Positions 34,735-43,131 of a stretch of 64,000 nucleotides of DNA are shown piece by piece. The translations under genes and the position numbers were made by a program. The notes below the pieces were generated by a model. That model did not search any database and was not told the origin of the DNA. It saw only the letters and a list, made by a program, of their open reading frames with translations. This DNA comes from Paenibacillus agri (GTDB lineage: Bacteria > Bacillota > Bacilli > Paenibacillales > Paenibacillaceae). Location: the NCBI RefSeq assembly GCF_013359945.1, contig NZ_JABWCS010000217.1:165812-229811 (forward strand), written 5' to 3'. Within the stretch, counting starts at the first letter, position 1; each line of letters starts with the position of its first letter.

Positions 34735-35247
34735 TTAAAATGGCAAATCATCATCCGATATATCAATCGGTTTACCATCGCCCGAAAAAGGATCTTGAGT
34801 ATTGTTGTTACGCGAGAAATTGTTGTTATTTCCGCGTCCACTGTTACCGCCATTACCAGATCCACCACCATAGGATGGTTCTTCAGGCATACCTGCACCA
34901 CTAGAGGTATTTCCACCTTCACGGTTCTGCGATGATTCCAGGAAACGGACATTATCGGCAATAACTTCAGTAACGTATACACGTTTGCCTTCGTTATTCT
35001 CGTAATTCCGTACTTGGATACGTCCTTCTACGGCTGCCAGACGTCCTTTGCGCAAATAATTGGCACAGGTCTCTGCAAGCTGTCTCCAGGTTACAACTGG
35101 AATGAAGTCCGCCTCACGTTCGCCGTTCTGGCCCGTAAAGTTACGGTCTACGGCAAGCGTAAACTGTGTTACGGCAACACCAGCGGGAGTATAACGAAGT
35201 TCTGGGTCACGGGTCAACCGTCCGATCAGAATGATACGGTTCAACAA
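34735..35247 (-). CDS. ssb: Single-stranded DNA-binding protein
   Basis: This 170-residue SSB has the OB fold in its first ~110 residues (MLNRIILIGRLTRDPELRYT, IPVVTWRQLAETCANYLRKG), a Gly/Asn-rich flexible middle (about 120-160) and the acidic tip ISDDDLPF that recruits replication and repair proteins. A tetramer coats single-stranded DNA. It lies between rpsF and rpsR as in Bacillus, where the operon is also under competence or DNA-damage control; no such site was sought here. Confidence 0.97.
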   Translation of the reverse strand: MLNRIILIGRLTRDPELRYTPAGVAVTQFTLAVDRNFTGQNGEREADFIPVVTWRQLAETCANYLRKGRLAAVEGRIQVRNYENNEGKRVYVTEVIADNVRFLESSQNREGGNTSSGAGMPEEPSYGGGSGNGGNSGRGNNNNFSRNNNTQDPFSGDGKPIDISDDDLPF

Positions 35248-35295
35248 TTCTGTTCCCCTCCTTTAGAGCGATTGATTACAAAGCTTGTCAAAATC

Positions 35296-35580
35296 TTAGG
35301 CAACGTCGTTCGTGATGAGATAACGAATAACTTCGTCGGAAATCTTCATGATACGTTCCAATTCGGTAACAACTGCAGGTTCTGCAGTGAAGTTAACCAA
35401 AACATAAACGCCATCACGGAATTTCTTGATCTCATACGCAAGACGGCGTTTACCTTGCACGTCGTGCTTTGTAATTTCCCCGCCGTTGGAGATGATGCCT
35501 TGGAATTTTTCGACTGCTGCTTGAACGGCTTCTTGTTCAATGTCAGGACGAATAATATACATCACTTCGTATTTGCGCAT
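35296..35580 (-). CDS. rpsF: 30S ribosomal protein S6
   Basis: This 94-residue protein begins MRKYEVMYIIRPDIEQEAVQ and has the S6 ferredoxin-like fold with VQGKRRLAYEIKKFRDGVYV. It binds S18 in the 30S platform. ATG 35580 is 8 nt after AAGGAGG; the frame opens 9 nt earlier at a GTG inside that site. It is the first gene of rpsF-ssb-rpsR and has its own promoter and a structured leader. Confidence 0.96.
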   Translation of the reverse strand: MRKYEVMYIIRPDIEQEAVQAAVEKFQGIISNGGEITKHDVQGKRRLAYEIKKFRDGVYVLVNFTAEPAVVTELERIMKISDEVIRYLITNDVA

Positions 35581-35661
35581 AAATTTCACCTCCTTATGGT
35601 CTGAGGCCCCTGATCACGTCAGGAGCAAGGATCGAGCACAAACATAAACTCGAACCATATT

Positions 35662-35690
35662 AATATACCAAAATGGCCAGTCAAGTGCAA
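35662..35690 (-). promoter_or_regulatory. Promoter of rpsF-ssb-rpsR
   Basis: On the minus strand TTGCAC (35685-35690) and TATATT (35662-35667) are 17 bp apart, with TGG just before the -10 (extended -10). The leader of about 75 nt contains a small hairpin (GCTCCTGA/TCAGGGGC) near 35604-35624 that could be a feedback site for S6:S18, but I could not verify the known motif. Confidence 0.6.
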
Positions 35691-35793
35691 GCTATATTCT
35701 GGATGACACGAATCCTTTACTACTGTACATGAACCCCTCCCTCTCCGCACACAATAAAGACGGACTTAAATACTCAAAAGGAGGACGATTACC

Positions 35794-35991
35794 ATGGGTG
35801 AGAAGACAGAATACGAAAAGGGCGATAAAGCCCCTAACCCCGGCATGTATACAGAGGTCGGAGAAGCGCGCAGCTTCCACACTGAAATCCAGAACCCCAA
35901 GCGTATTCACATGGAGAAGGGTGATACTTTTCCCGAAACCAGCAATAAGAACCGCAAGTGGAAAAAGGTTGAGAAAGCCCGCGTTCATTAA
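35794..35991 (+). CDS. yjzC: YjzC family protein
   Basis: This 65-residue protein (MGEKTEYEKGDKAPNPGMYT) has the YjzC pattern: KGDKAPNPGMYTEVGE, a middle HMEKGDTFPET and a basic tail NRKWKKVEKARVH. The function of this small Bacillales family is unknown. AAAGGAGG lies 9 nt before ATG 35794. It is transcribed alone, away from rpsF. Confidence 0.85.
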   Translation: MGEKTEYEKGDKAPNPGMYTEVGEARSFHTEIQNPKRIHMEKGDTFPETSNKNRKWKKVEKARVH

Positions 35992-36068
35992 TTTTAAAAT
36001 AGGATGTATAAAAAAACTCGCCTGACACATACTATTCTCAGGCAGTACAAAAGAGAGGTGTGGTTCCG

Positions 36069-36137
36069 TTGGACTTCGTAGTCGAACCAAATCACTGGAA
36101 TTCTGAATCAGCATCTATTGTAAGTTGGGAACAGTAA
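36069..36137 (+). CDS. Candidate 22-residue peptide (low confidence)
   Basis: A 22-codon frame (MDFVVEPNHWNSESASIVSW) starts at TTG 36069, about 10 nt after GAGAGG. It ends two bases before a perfect 8-bp hairpin (36140-36164), and a plus-strand terminator follows at 36237-36266. It may be a leader or a short peptide gene. TTG start, weak spacing and small size make this a guess. Confidence 0.25.
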   Translation: MDFVVEPNHWNSESASIVSWEQ

Positions 36138-36236
36138 CAGCTGCCGCCTTAAAAAAGCGGCAGCCTGCACGAAGCCTATCGTCACTCTAGGGCTTAGACA
36201 GAGAAATTCCGAACATCAAAAATGTGCTGCCTCCTA

Positions 36237-36266
36237 AAGAAGGACCCTTGGGTCCTTCTTTTTGTA
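36237..36266 (+). terminator. Plus-strand terminator after the yjzC region
   Basis: An AAGAAGGACC/GGTCCTTCTT stem is followed by TTTTGTATG. It lies about 245 bp after yjzC, so the yjzC transcript would carry a long 3' region. Between them lie two hairpins (GCCTGA/TCAGGC at about 36020-36043 and GCTGCCGC/GCGGCAGC at 36140-36164) and the 22-residue frame. Confidence 0.65.
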
Positions 36267-36310
36267 TGTCCGGGGTAACTTAACGTAACAACGATCCTTT
36301 ATAAAATACA

Positions 36311-36340
36311 AAAAAACCTTCGTTCGAGGAACGAAGGTTT
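36311..36340 (-). terminator. Terminator of the tRNA-Ser gene
   Basis: A 12-bp stem (AAACCTTCGTTC/GAACGAAGGTTT) with a 3-nt loop is followed on the minus strand by TTTTTGTATTTT. Confidence 0.85.
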
Positions 36341-36364
36341 CGATAGTTGATATTAAGGTCTAAA

Positions 36365-36455
36365 TGGCGGAGAGGGTGGGATTCGAACCCACGCACGCTG
36401 TGACACGCCTAACTGATTTCGAGTCAGCCCCCTTGGGCCTCTTGGGTACCTCTCC
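36365..36455 (-). tRNA. tRNA-Ser (anticodon CGA)
   Basis: On the minus strand the sequence starts GGAGAGG and ends CCTCTCC-G-CCA, a perfect 7-bp acceptor stem with encoded CCA. The TpsiC loop GTTCGAATCC and anticodon loop CTCGAAA (anticodon CGA, reading UCG) are present. The long variable arm is the class II feature of tRNA-Ser. It is a single tRNA with its own terminator, after DUF951. Confidence 0.95.
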
Positions 36456-36498
36456 GCAGCAAGATTTATTTTATCATGCGGCTTGTCTTTTTGCAAGT

Positions 36499-36711
36499 CT
36501 AATTATTGTTAATTCCGCCATCAGCTGACCGCAGTACCTTCTTCATGTTCTTCTCGAATTTGGCGCGGGGAATTAGCACGCTGTGCTGACAGCCTGTGCA
36601 CTTCACGCGAATGTCCATCCCCATACGGATAATCTCCATTTCATTGGTACCGCAGGGATGGGACTTCTTCATCTGTACTACATCACCAAGCTGAAATACC
36701 TTACGTTCCAT
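36499..36711 (-). CDS. yyzM: DUF951 protein (YyzM)
   Basis: This 70-residue protein (MERKVFQLGDVVQMKKSHPC) has the DUF951 signature KSHPCGTNEME and CTGCQHSVLIPRAKFEKNMK, with CPxGxxxW-like Cys residues that may bind zinc or RNA. The function is unknown; the fold is predicted SH3-like. Its ATG overlaps the mscS stop by one base (TAATG), so it is translated with mscS. The open frame continues upstream inside mscS without a site. In Bacillus it precedes ychF, which is absent from this position. Confidence 0.9.
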   Translation of the reverse strand: MERKVFQLGDVVQMKKSHPCGTNEMEIIRMGMDIRVKCTGCQHSVLIPRAKFEKNMKKVLRSADGGINNN

Positions 36712-37736
36712 TACTTCCCTTCCTCCCCTTTTTCCAGTGTTGCAGCCGCCTGTTGACGTCCTTGAACGCCCCCCGGCTTCTGAGCTTCTCCAGCCGCTTC
36801 TGTGGCCGCCCAATTCGCTTCTACACATTCCTCAGCCTCAGCCTTCGCGCGCTCCTCAGCTTCGGCCTCAGCGGCTTCCAGCGCGTATTGCTTCTCCAGT
36901 GCGTGCTTGATATCGCTTTGAATTTGCCGCTGCGCTTCATCCCGGGCATTAGGCAGACAATTCGCTGCCACACGAATCACGTACTCAGAGGTGCTCATCG
37001 ATTGGATGCCCAGTACATTCGGATAAGCCAATACATTAGCGTTACGCTCTTCAATCCCCTTGAGCGCTTCAGCAATCAGGCCTAGTGTGGATTCCAGACT
37101 ACGTTCCATTTTAACCGGTACATCCACTACCGCCAGCGCATTGGCCAACGAGTAGTTGGTAACATTCGTAATAGAGCCATTCGGGATAATATGCATCTCC
37201 CCGGTCGAACTGAGCAGCTTGGTGGTCCTGAGTCCAATCAGCTCCACAGTCCCTTTATATGTGCCCGTTTGAATAACATCGCCGACTGCAAACTGGTCTT
37301 CCAGAATGATAAAGAAGCCTGTAATAACATCCTTCACCAGACTCTGCGCCCCGAAACCGATCGCAAGCCCAAGAACCCCTGCGCTGGCCAATAGCGGTGC
37401 CAGATTAAAGTTGAACTCTGAAAGAAGCAGCAGAATCATTACAAAATTGCAGATTACTGTTACTACATTCTTGAGCAGTTCACCTACGGTTGTGAACCTT
37501 CGGGTGTTCGCCAGAAGTCTTCCCCCTGTTTTCCGATCCAGAGAACGGTCTATCACCTTATAGACCACCCGAATAATAATCCTTGTCAGGATAAAAATAA
37601 GAAGAAGTCTCAGGCCAGAGAATAATATATTGGTCCACATATCTACATCCGTAATCAGGTTCCAGATCTTGTCCTTGAAACGAAGTGCAGCCTCTACCTG
37701 ACCCTCAGTCGTAGCTTCAAGCACCCACTTATTCAT
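36711..37736 (-). CDS. Small-conductance mechanosensitive channel (MscS family)
   Basis: This protein of about 341 residues has three N-terminal membrane helices (about 35-130), the pore helix GLAIGFGAQSLVKDVITGFF, a beta domain (EDQFAVGDVIQTG) and an alpha/beta C-terminal domain. It releases solutes on osmotic down-shock. The last ~70 residues are an unusual Ala/Glu-rich tail (EAAEAEAEERAKAEAEE) that looks like a charged helix. ATG 37736 has GGGGGAG upstream and overlaps the DUF3343 gene by 8 nt. Confidence 0.9.
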   Translation of the reverse strand: MNKWVLEATTEGQVEAALRFKDKIWNLITDVDMWTNILFSGLRLLLIFILTRIIIRVVYKVIDRSLDRKTGGRLLANTRRFTTVGELLKNVVTVICNFVMILLLLSEFNFNLAPLLASAGVLGLAIGFGAQSLVKDVITGFFIILEDQFAVGDVIQTGTYKGTVELIGLRTTKLLSSTGEMHIIPNGSITNVTNYSLANALAVVDVPVKMERSLESTLGLIAEALKGIEERNANVLAYPNVLGIQSMSTSEYVIRVAANCLPNARDEAQRQIQSDIKHALEKQYALEAAEAEAEERAKAEAEECVEANWAATEAAGEAQKPGGVQGRQQAAATLEKGEEGK

Positions 37737-37998
37737 GGTGTTCTCCCCCACTTTCAATCAGAACATACCCTTCATTATTCTTACCAAATATCCCGCGAAT
37801 CTCAATCTTCTGGTCCGCGATAATATGTCTAACCTCTGCCAGCCTTTCCCCTTCGAACTGAATGGAAATCGCGCAGCCCGCTGTAATCTCCTTCGGGGTT
37901 GGGAAGATATCAATCTCAAGCTCTGCGTACTCAAGCAGCATTTCGGCGCGCAGCGCCTGCTGAGTAGAGTCAAAAGCAATCAACATCTCATCCTCCAT
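37729..37998 (-). CDS. DUF3343 protein (putative Se/S carrier-like)
   Basis: This protein of about 89 residues (MEDEMLIAFDSTQQALRAEM) has the DUF3343 pattern: AFDSTQQALRAE, FPTPKEITAGCAISIQF with one conserved Cys, and IRGIFGKN near the end. The family is annotated as a possible selenium or sulfur carrier. ATG 37998 follows AAGGAGG by 10 nt; a second ATG at 37986 follows its own GGAGG and may be the true start. It overlaps mscS by 8 nt, and a cysteine-desulfurase-like gene is 1.2 kb away. Confidence 0.75.
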   Translation of the reverse strand: MEDEMLIAFDSTQQALRAEMLLEYAELEIDIFPTPKEITAGCAISIQFEGERLAEVRHIIADQKIEIRGIFGKNNEGYVLIESGGEHHE

Positions 37999-38117
37999 CG
38001 CTCTCACGCCTCCTTCTGGGTATCTCGTCCTATCTCTTGTTGCCATAGTATAAAATCGTTCTTCCATCCATATACTAGATATCATCAAATAGAATCAGCA
38101 ACAGAAAGGAAGATGAG

Positions 38118-38723
38118 ATGAACTCGCCTAAAGCATCATCCATGCAAGAATTGTCCTGTTTAAAAATATCACATACTGATCCTGATATCTATTCCGCCAT
38201 CACGCACAGACTGCTCTTCCATTTTGCGCGCACCACTCCTGATACTCAGATTGTGGTCGTCTGCATCGGCACAGACCGCAGCACAGGCGATTCTCTCGGC
38301 CCGCTTGTCGGCACGGCACTCACCCGCTTTCACAGCCCGTTATTCGAGCTATACGGAACCCTGGAGGAACCTGTCCATGCCGTGAATCTCGAAGAAACCC
38401 TGGCACTAATAAATGATAGATACAGTAATCCGTTCATTATTGGAATCGATGCCTGCCTGGGCCATTCTACCAGTGTTGGATGCATACAAGTCGTGGACGG
38501 TCCACTCAAGCCTGGGGCCGGCGTAAATAAACAATTGCCGCCGGTAGGCGATATCCATTTGACAGGAATCGTTAACGTCGGCGGCTTTATGGAATACTTT
38601 GTACTTCAGAATACCAGGTTAAGTCTGGTGATGCGATTGTCGGACATTATCGCTTCTAGCCTCTATTCAGCTCTGAAACAATGGAATCTTCATTCTAAGA
38701 CCGCTGCAGCGCGAGAGCTATAA
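38118..38723 (+). CDS. yyaC: Spore protease YyaC (DUF1256)
   Basis: This 201-residue protein belongs to the YyaC family, related to the germination protease fold, with VVCIGTDRSTGDSLGPLVG, a conserved GIDACLGHSTSVGC and GVNKQLPPVGDIHLTGIV. It is made in sporulation in Bacillus; its exact substrate is not established. It is divergent from the DUF3343 gene and convergent with DUF4446, whose 3' end it overlaps by 29 bp. GGAAGATGAG precedes ATG 38118. Confidence 0.88.
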   Translation: MNSPKASSMQELSCLKISHTDPDIYSAITHRLLFHFARTTPDTQIVVVCIGTDRSTGDSLGPLVGTALTRFHSPLFELYGTLEEPVHAVNLEETLALINDRYSNPFIIGIDACLGHSTSVGCIQVVDGPLKPGAGVNKQLPPVGDIHLTGIVNVGGFMEYFVLQNTRLSLVMRLSDIIASSLYSALKQWNLHSKTAAAREL

Positions 38724-39195
38724 CCTCTTTTTCTTCCGGGGACAGCGGATATGACGATTCACCATTCTGTAGTGGCTTGGAATAGATATAGGAGTTCTCA
38801 CGGTTGTGAAGGCTGGTCAGCACCACCCCACTGCGGTCTTCATCCAGAACAGCCAGGGAGAAGCTTAGGTCACTGCCCCGCTCACCAAAAGCATTATAAC
38901 GCTTTAGTGCTACATTAGATTTCATACTGCGGATCTTCACCTGGGCAGCCTCCAATTGGGCAGCTTGATCACGCATTCCATCTTCCAGCATATCACTCTG
39001 ATTTTTCAAATCAATCAGCAGGCTTTCCAAATCTTCTACCCCTGTGCCGGTCATCATCGCCTCGTATCTGCGTTTCATTTTGCGCAGCCTGCTGCCCTGC
39101 ACCATGGCCACAATCAACAGCACCAGAATTAACACTGTGAACCCCAATACAAACCACTGCAATTGTTCATTAATCAATTGATTCATTTCTGACAT
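38695..39195 (-). CDS. DUF4446 membrane-anchored protein
   Basis: This 166-residue protein begins MSEMNQLINEQLQWFVLGFT, has one membrane helix (about residues 13-33), a coiled-coil stretch (LESLLIDLKNQSDMLEDGMR) and a C-terminal domain with the family motif RYNAFGERGSDLSFSLAVLD. DUF4446 genes lie near parB in many Bacillota, and the function is unknown. ATG 39195 is 10 nt after AAAAGGA; a longer frame starts in the preceding gene. The 3' end overlaps yyaC. Confidence 0.82.
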   Translation of the reverse strand: MSEMNQLINEQLQWFVLGFTVLILVLLIVAMVQGSRLRKMKRRYEAMMTGTGVEDLESLLIDLKNQSDMLEDGMRDQAAQLEAAQVKIRSMKSNVALKRYNAFGERGSDLSFSLAVLDEDRSGVVLTSLHNRENSYIYSKPLQNGESSYPLSPEEKEVIALALQRS

Positions 39196-39211
39196 GAATG
39201 GACCATCCTTT

Positions 39212-40378
39212 TTATTTGGTGCTGCGGGCACTACCGTAGAGTTCTTTCATAGCTGCCAGCATTCTACTAATATCTTGTTCGGTTGAATCAACACCTACAC
39301 TTGCCCTGACAGCCCCACTGGCCAGCGTATTTACTGCCGTGTGGGCCAAGGGCGTACAATGCATCCCTGCACGTACAGCTATATTGTATTCACGATCCAG
39401 CCGATGGGCAATTCCAGCAGAATCATGCCCTTCAATCACGAAGGAGACGATACCAGTTCGCGGTGCCCCAAGCGCAGGGCCTAACAATCGGATGCCCGGA
39501 ATAACGGTTAAACCCTCCATCATCGTTTGAGCCAGGCTCCATTCCCTTTCGCCAATGACGTCTACACCAATAGACCTCACCTTCTTCACACCCGCCATCA
39601 GACCGGCTATCCCGACTGCATTCTGTGTCCCTGCTTCATACCTATCCGGACGAACCAAAGGCTGTTCGATATTCTCAGACTGACTCCCTGTTCCTCCAAG
39701 CATTAGCGGCTCAAGATCCAGATGTGGTGCGATATACAACCCACCTGTCCCTTGCGGACCTAGTAGTCCCTTATGTCCAGGAAACGCCAACAGATCAATA
39801 TTCATCGAAGTCACATCAATATCCAGCGCCCCTGCACTTTGCGCACCATCCACCAGAAATATTGCGCCATGAGATTTTGCCAGATCGCCAATGTCACCTA
39901 TCGGAAGAATACTGCCCAACAGGTTGGAGCTGTGATTACAGATAACCATCTTAGTATTATGCTTAAACGCCGTCTGTAATTCCTGTAGATTAAGCTGCCC
40001 TTCCTCATTCACCCGAATGTAATCCACTTCGAGACCCTGAGTCCTCCGCAAATATTCCAACGGGCGACGAACAGAGTTATGTTCAGTCATCGTCGCTATG
40101 ACATGATCACCAGCATGCAGTGCGCCTCTGATTGCCATATTAAGACCCATGGTCGTGTTGTGAGTAAAAGCGATATCCTGCGCATTAGATACTGCGAACA
40201 AATCAGCCAACAAACTGCGAGTACGCATCAACACACGCCCAGCACCCATGGCCAGGGAATGATTACCTCTTCCTGCATTCGCCCCCGAATGCTGCAGGGC
40301 ATCCATCATAGCCGAAGCTACCTCTGGTGGTTTAGGCCAAGATGTAGCTGCATGATCCAGGTACACCAACTCTTCCAC
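39212..40378 (-). CDS. PLP-dependent aminotransferase class V (cysteine desulfurase-like)
   Basis: This 388-residue enzyme has the NifS/CsdB layout: YLDHAATSWPKPPEV, the PLP-lysine motif FPGHKGLLGPQG, a SxxHN-like EHNSVRRP, and the catalytic Cys in AGMHCTPLAH. It would release sulfur or selenium from cysteine or selenocysteine. It starts at GTG 40378, 7 nt after AAGGTGG. It lies between parB and DUF4446; the DUF3343 carrier-like gene is close. The gene is probably co-transcribed with soj-parB. Confidence 0.88.
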   Translation of the reverse strand: MEELVYLDHAATSWPKPPEVASAMMDALQHSGANAGRGNHSLAMGAGRVLMRTRSLLADLFAVSNAQDIAFTHNTTMGLNMAIRGALHAGDHVIATMTEHNSVRRPLEYLRRTQGLEVDYIRVNEEGQLNLQELQTAFKHNTKMVICNHSSNLLGSILPIGDIGDLAKSHGAIFLVDGAQSAGALDIDVTSMNIDLLAFPGHKGLLGPQGTGGLYIAPHLDLEPLMLGGTGSQSENIEQPLVRPDRYEAGTQNAVGIAGLMAGVKKVRSIGVDVIGEREWSLAQTMMEGLTVIPGIRLLGPALGAPRTGIVSFVIEGHDSAGIAHRLDREYNIAVRAGMHCTPLAHTAVNTLASGAVRASVGVDSTEQDISRMLAAMKELYGSARSTK

Positions 40379-40474
40379 GCTTCGCCCACCTTCTATTCTA
40401 TTTTGACTTTAAAAAACATACCCCTCCTTATCCATTCCAGGATATCTCAGGATATGTTTTTCAGTGACTTTCAC

Positions 40475-41320
40475 TTACAAGTTACCTAACAATTCCAGGA
40501 GCCTCTCCAAGTCCTGGGCACTGTAGTAATTTAGTTCAATCTTCCCTCTTTCTTTTCCTTGCTTGATCTTGACTGTAGTCTTGAACCGCTCCCGCAGTAA
40601 CTCCTCAACATTATCAATGTAAGGATCGCGCTTCACACTCTTAGCTTTAGCTGCGCCTGCTGGTTTGCGATCAAGATTTTTCACTGTCTCCTCAAGCTCC
40701 CGTACGCTCCACTCTTGCTCCACACACTGCTTCGCCAACTCTTTGACTAAGTCAGCATCCTTCAATGCGACAATGGCACGGGCATGCCCCATAGAAATTG
40801 TTCCACGTGAAACATATTCCTTGACTTCCTCAGGCAAGGATAGTAGCCTCAGGAAATTGGCAATATGTGATCTGGATTTTCCAACTTTGAGAGAAAGTTC
40901 CTCTTGGGTCAACGAGAACTGATCCATCAGACCTTGGTAGGCAACGGCGATTTCCATTGCATTCAGGTTCTCACGCTGCAGGTTCTCGATCAATGCAATC
41001 TCCATAACCTGTTGATCGCTCAAGTTGCGAACAACGGCAGGGATGGTTGCTTTTCCACAATATTGAGAAGCACGGAATCTGCGTTCACCCGCGATAATCT
41101 CATATCCCTTTAACACACTGCGAACAATGATCGGTTGGATAACACCATGTTGCCGAATGGATTCTGCCAATTCCTGAATGGCCTCTTCGTTGAAATCTTT
41201 ACGAGGCTGATAAGGGTTAGCGCGAAGCTGTCCTAAAGAGATTTCTACCACCTTATCATCTTCATTAATAGACAGGGACGGGATCAACGCATCCAGTCCT
41301 TTACCCAAACGCTTACTCAT
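40475..41320 (-). CDS. parB: Chromosome-partitioning protein ParB (Spo0J)
   Basis: This 281-residue CTP-binding clamp has the N-terminal nuclease-like domain with AGERRFRAS (GERR box) and IENLQREN, a helix-turn-helix (TQEELSLKVGKSRSHIANFL) and a C-terminal dimer domain. It loads at parS and spreads, recruiting SMC. It overlaps soj by 8 nt. A near-perfect parS (40800-40815) lies inside its own coding sequence, as in Bacillus. Confidence 0.97.
   Translation of the reverse strand: MSKRLGKGLDALIPSLSINEDDKVVEISLGQLRANPYQPRKDFNEEAIQELAESIRQHGVIQPIIVRSVLKGYEIIAGERRFRASQYCGKATIPAVVRNLSDQQVMEIALIENLQRENLNAMEIAVAYQGLMDQFSLTQEELSLKVGKSRSHIANFLRLLSLPEEVKEYVSRGTISMGHARAIVALKDADLVKELAKQCVEQEWSVRELEETVKNLDRKPAGAAKAKSVKRDPYIDNVEELLRERFKTTVKIKQGKERGKIELNYYSAQDLERLLELLGNL
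40800..40815. other. parS site inside parB (one mismatch)
   Basis: TGTTCCACGTGAAACA matches the Bacillus parS consensus TGTTTCACGTGAAACA at 15 of 16 positions. It lies in codons of parB, the same place as a major Bacillus parS. Confidence 0.88.
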
Positions 41321-42074
41321 AAGAAATCACTTCCTTTGCCAACTCTAAGTACACTTCCGCTCCCTTGGAACGGGAATCATACGTAATAATAGACTGTCCA
41401 TGAGACGGAGCCTCACTAAGCCGCACATTCCGTGGAATAATCGTTCTATATACCTTTTCTTGGAAATACTTCTTAACTTCTTCGATGACCTGAATCCCCA
41501 GATTGGTCCGGGCATCCAGCATCGTCAGCAGTACACCTTCGATCTTCAGTTGAGGATTTAAGTTCTTCTGAACAAGTCGTACCGTGTTCAATAGTTGACT
41601 CAATCCCTCAAGCGCATAATACTCACACTGGATCGGTATAATCACAGAGTCTGCAGCGGTCAAAGAGTTGATAGTTAGTATCCCTAAAGAAGGTGGACAG
41701 TCAATAATGATGTAATCATAATTAGCCTTCACTGTATTTAAGGCTTTCTTGAGCCTTAGCTCCCGTGAGATGGTGGACACCAATTCAATCTCCGCACCCG
41801 CGAGCTGGATGGTGGCAGGAATAATATGCAGACCTTCAATCTTGGTCTCCAGTATCGTTTCCCCCGGTTCGGCTTCATTGATTAGAATATCATAAATGCA
41901 ATTTGCTACATCTGCTTTGTTGATGCCAACGCCGCTGGTAGTGTTGCCTTGAGGGTCGATATCGACAAGAAGCACTCTCTTTCCCAGAGTAGCCATGCCG
42001 GCACCCAGATTCACAGAGGTCGTTGTTTTACCGACACCACCCTTTTGATTTGCTATGGCAATAATCTTGGACAC
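41313..42074 (-). CDS. soj: Chromosome-partitioning ATPase ParA (Soj)
   Basis: This 253-residue Walker-type ATPase has the deviant Walker A KGGVGKTT, Walker A' VDIDPQGN and a Walker B YDYIIIDCPPSL. ATP-bound dimers bind DNA and are released by ParB; in Bacillus, Soj also controls DnaA. It is the first gene of soj-parB, preceded by a 230-bp region and the noc terminator. Confidence 0.96.
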   Translation of the reverse strand: MSKIIAIANQKGGVGKTTTSVNLGAGMATLGKRVLLVDIDPQGNTTSGVGINKADVANCIYDILINEAEPGETILETKIEGLHIIPATIQLAGAEIELVSTISRELRLKKALNTVKANYDYIIIDCPPSLGILTINSLTAADSVIIPIQCEYYALEGLSQLLNTVRLVQKNLNPQLKIEGVLLTMLDARTNLGIQVIEEVKKYFQEKVYRTIIPRNVRLSEAPSHGQSIITYDSRSKGAEVYLELAKEVISYE

Positions 42075-42261
42075 TTATTTCACCTCGAATAGTTAGGAAG
42101 AGTCTTCTTGTAGGTCGCAAGTAGAAACGGCGTTGCTGACCTGATGGACAGCATCACTTTCTGCGAGAATTATAAGCAAAGCATCTATGGATGCCTTTCC
42201 GAAGAAGCAGATGATATAACATTATGAATATTCGCTGTATATCCTTGGCTAGGCCACAGAA

Positions 42262-42290
42262 AAGGCGACCAAACACCCCAGGGTCGCCTT
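42262..42290 (-). terminator. noc terminator
   Basis: An AAGGCGACC/GGTCGCCTT stem is followed on the minus strand by TTCTG. It lies 17 bp after the noc stop. Confidence 0.65.
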
Positions 42291-42306
42291 CAGCTACTGA
42301 AACAAT

Positions 42307-43131
42307 TTATCTTTTAGGAATTTGGATTACAATCTCGTAATGGTCACCACGGTCGTTCTCCGACGTTTTGATTTCCATCCCCGAGCCTGTCACCATATCA
42401 ATAGATTGACGAATTGTATTAAGAGCTAGACGAACATCCTTTGTATAGGAAACCCGTTTTGATTTTTTAATTTGTGTTACTTCTTTATAAAATGCGATGC
42501 GTGCTTCTGTTTGTTTAACATTCAAGCCCTTAGAGATTATCTCTTCTAGAACTTTCAGCTGCATTTCCACACTATCCAGAGACAACAATGAACGTGCATG
42601 CCTTTCTGTTACCTGGCGTTCCATAAGCGCTGTCTTCACTTCTTCAGGAAGCTGAAGCAGCCTTATTTTATTGGCGATGGTTGATTGGCTCTTACCGATC
42701 CGTTGAGCCAGGCTTTCCTGAGTTAATTGATGAAGATCAATCAATTTCTGATACGCGTAGGCTTCCTCGATAGAGGTTAGATCCTCTCGCTGCAGATTCT
42801 CGATCAATGCAATAGAGGCTGCCTGGGAATTATTGAACTCGCGAACAATAGCTGGAATGGTCTCCATTCCTAGCTTCTTCACAGCCCGCCAGCGACGTTC
42901 ACCGGCAATGATCTCATACTGTGACTCGCGCATGCGAACAACTATAGGCTGAATCACACCATGTGTCTTTATCGTCTGGCACAGCTCGTCTATCTTCTCA
43001 TCATCAAATATTGTCCGTGGCTGATAAGGACTGCTGATGACCTCATGAACCGGGATTTGTTTGATCTCATCTCCGCTGCTCCGCTCGGAAAATCCAAAAA
43101 GCTTGGTGAATTGTTCTTTCATTCCGTTCAT
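42307..43131 (-). CDS. noc: Nucleoid occlusion protein Noc
   Basis: This 274-residue ParB paralogue binds Noc sites and blocks FtsZ assembly over the nucleoid. It has VHEVISSPYQPRTIFDDEKI, the GERRWRA box, IENLQREDLTSIEEA and an HTH (TQESLAQRIGKSQSTIANKI). The N-terminal MKEQFTKLFGF is the amphipathic membrane-targeting helix typical of Noc, which distinguishes it from ParB. The ATG at 43131 follows AGGTGG closely; ATG 43122 is an alternative. A sequence near the Noc-box consensus (TATTCCCGGTAAAA, about 10 of 14) lies near 43169. Confidence 0.92.
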   Translation of the reverse strand: MNGMKEQFTKLFGFSERSSGDEIKQIPVHEVISSPYQPRTIFDDEKIDELCQTIKTHGVIQPIVVRMRESQYEIIAGERRWRAVKKLGMETIPAIVREFNNSQAASIALIENLQREDLTSIEEAYAYQKLIDLHQLTQESLAQRIGKSQSTIANKIRLLQLPEEVKTALMERQVTERHARSLLSLDSVEMQLKVLEEIISKGLNVKQTEARIAFYKEVTQIKKSKRVSYTKDVRLALNTIRQSIDMVTGSGMEIKTSENDRGDHYEIVIQIPKR

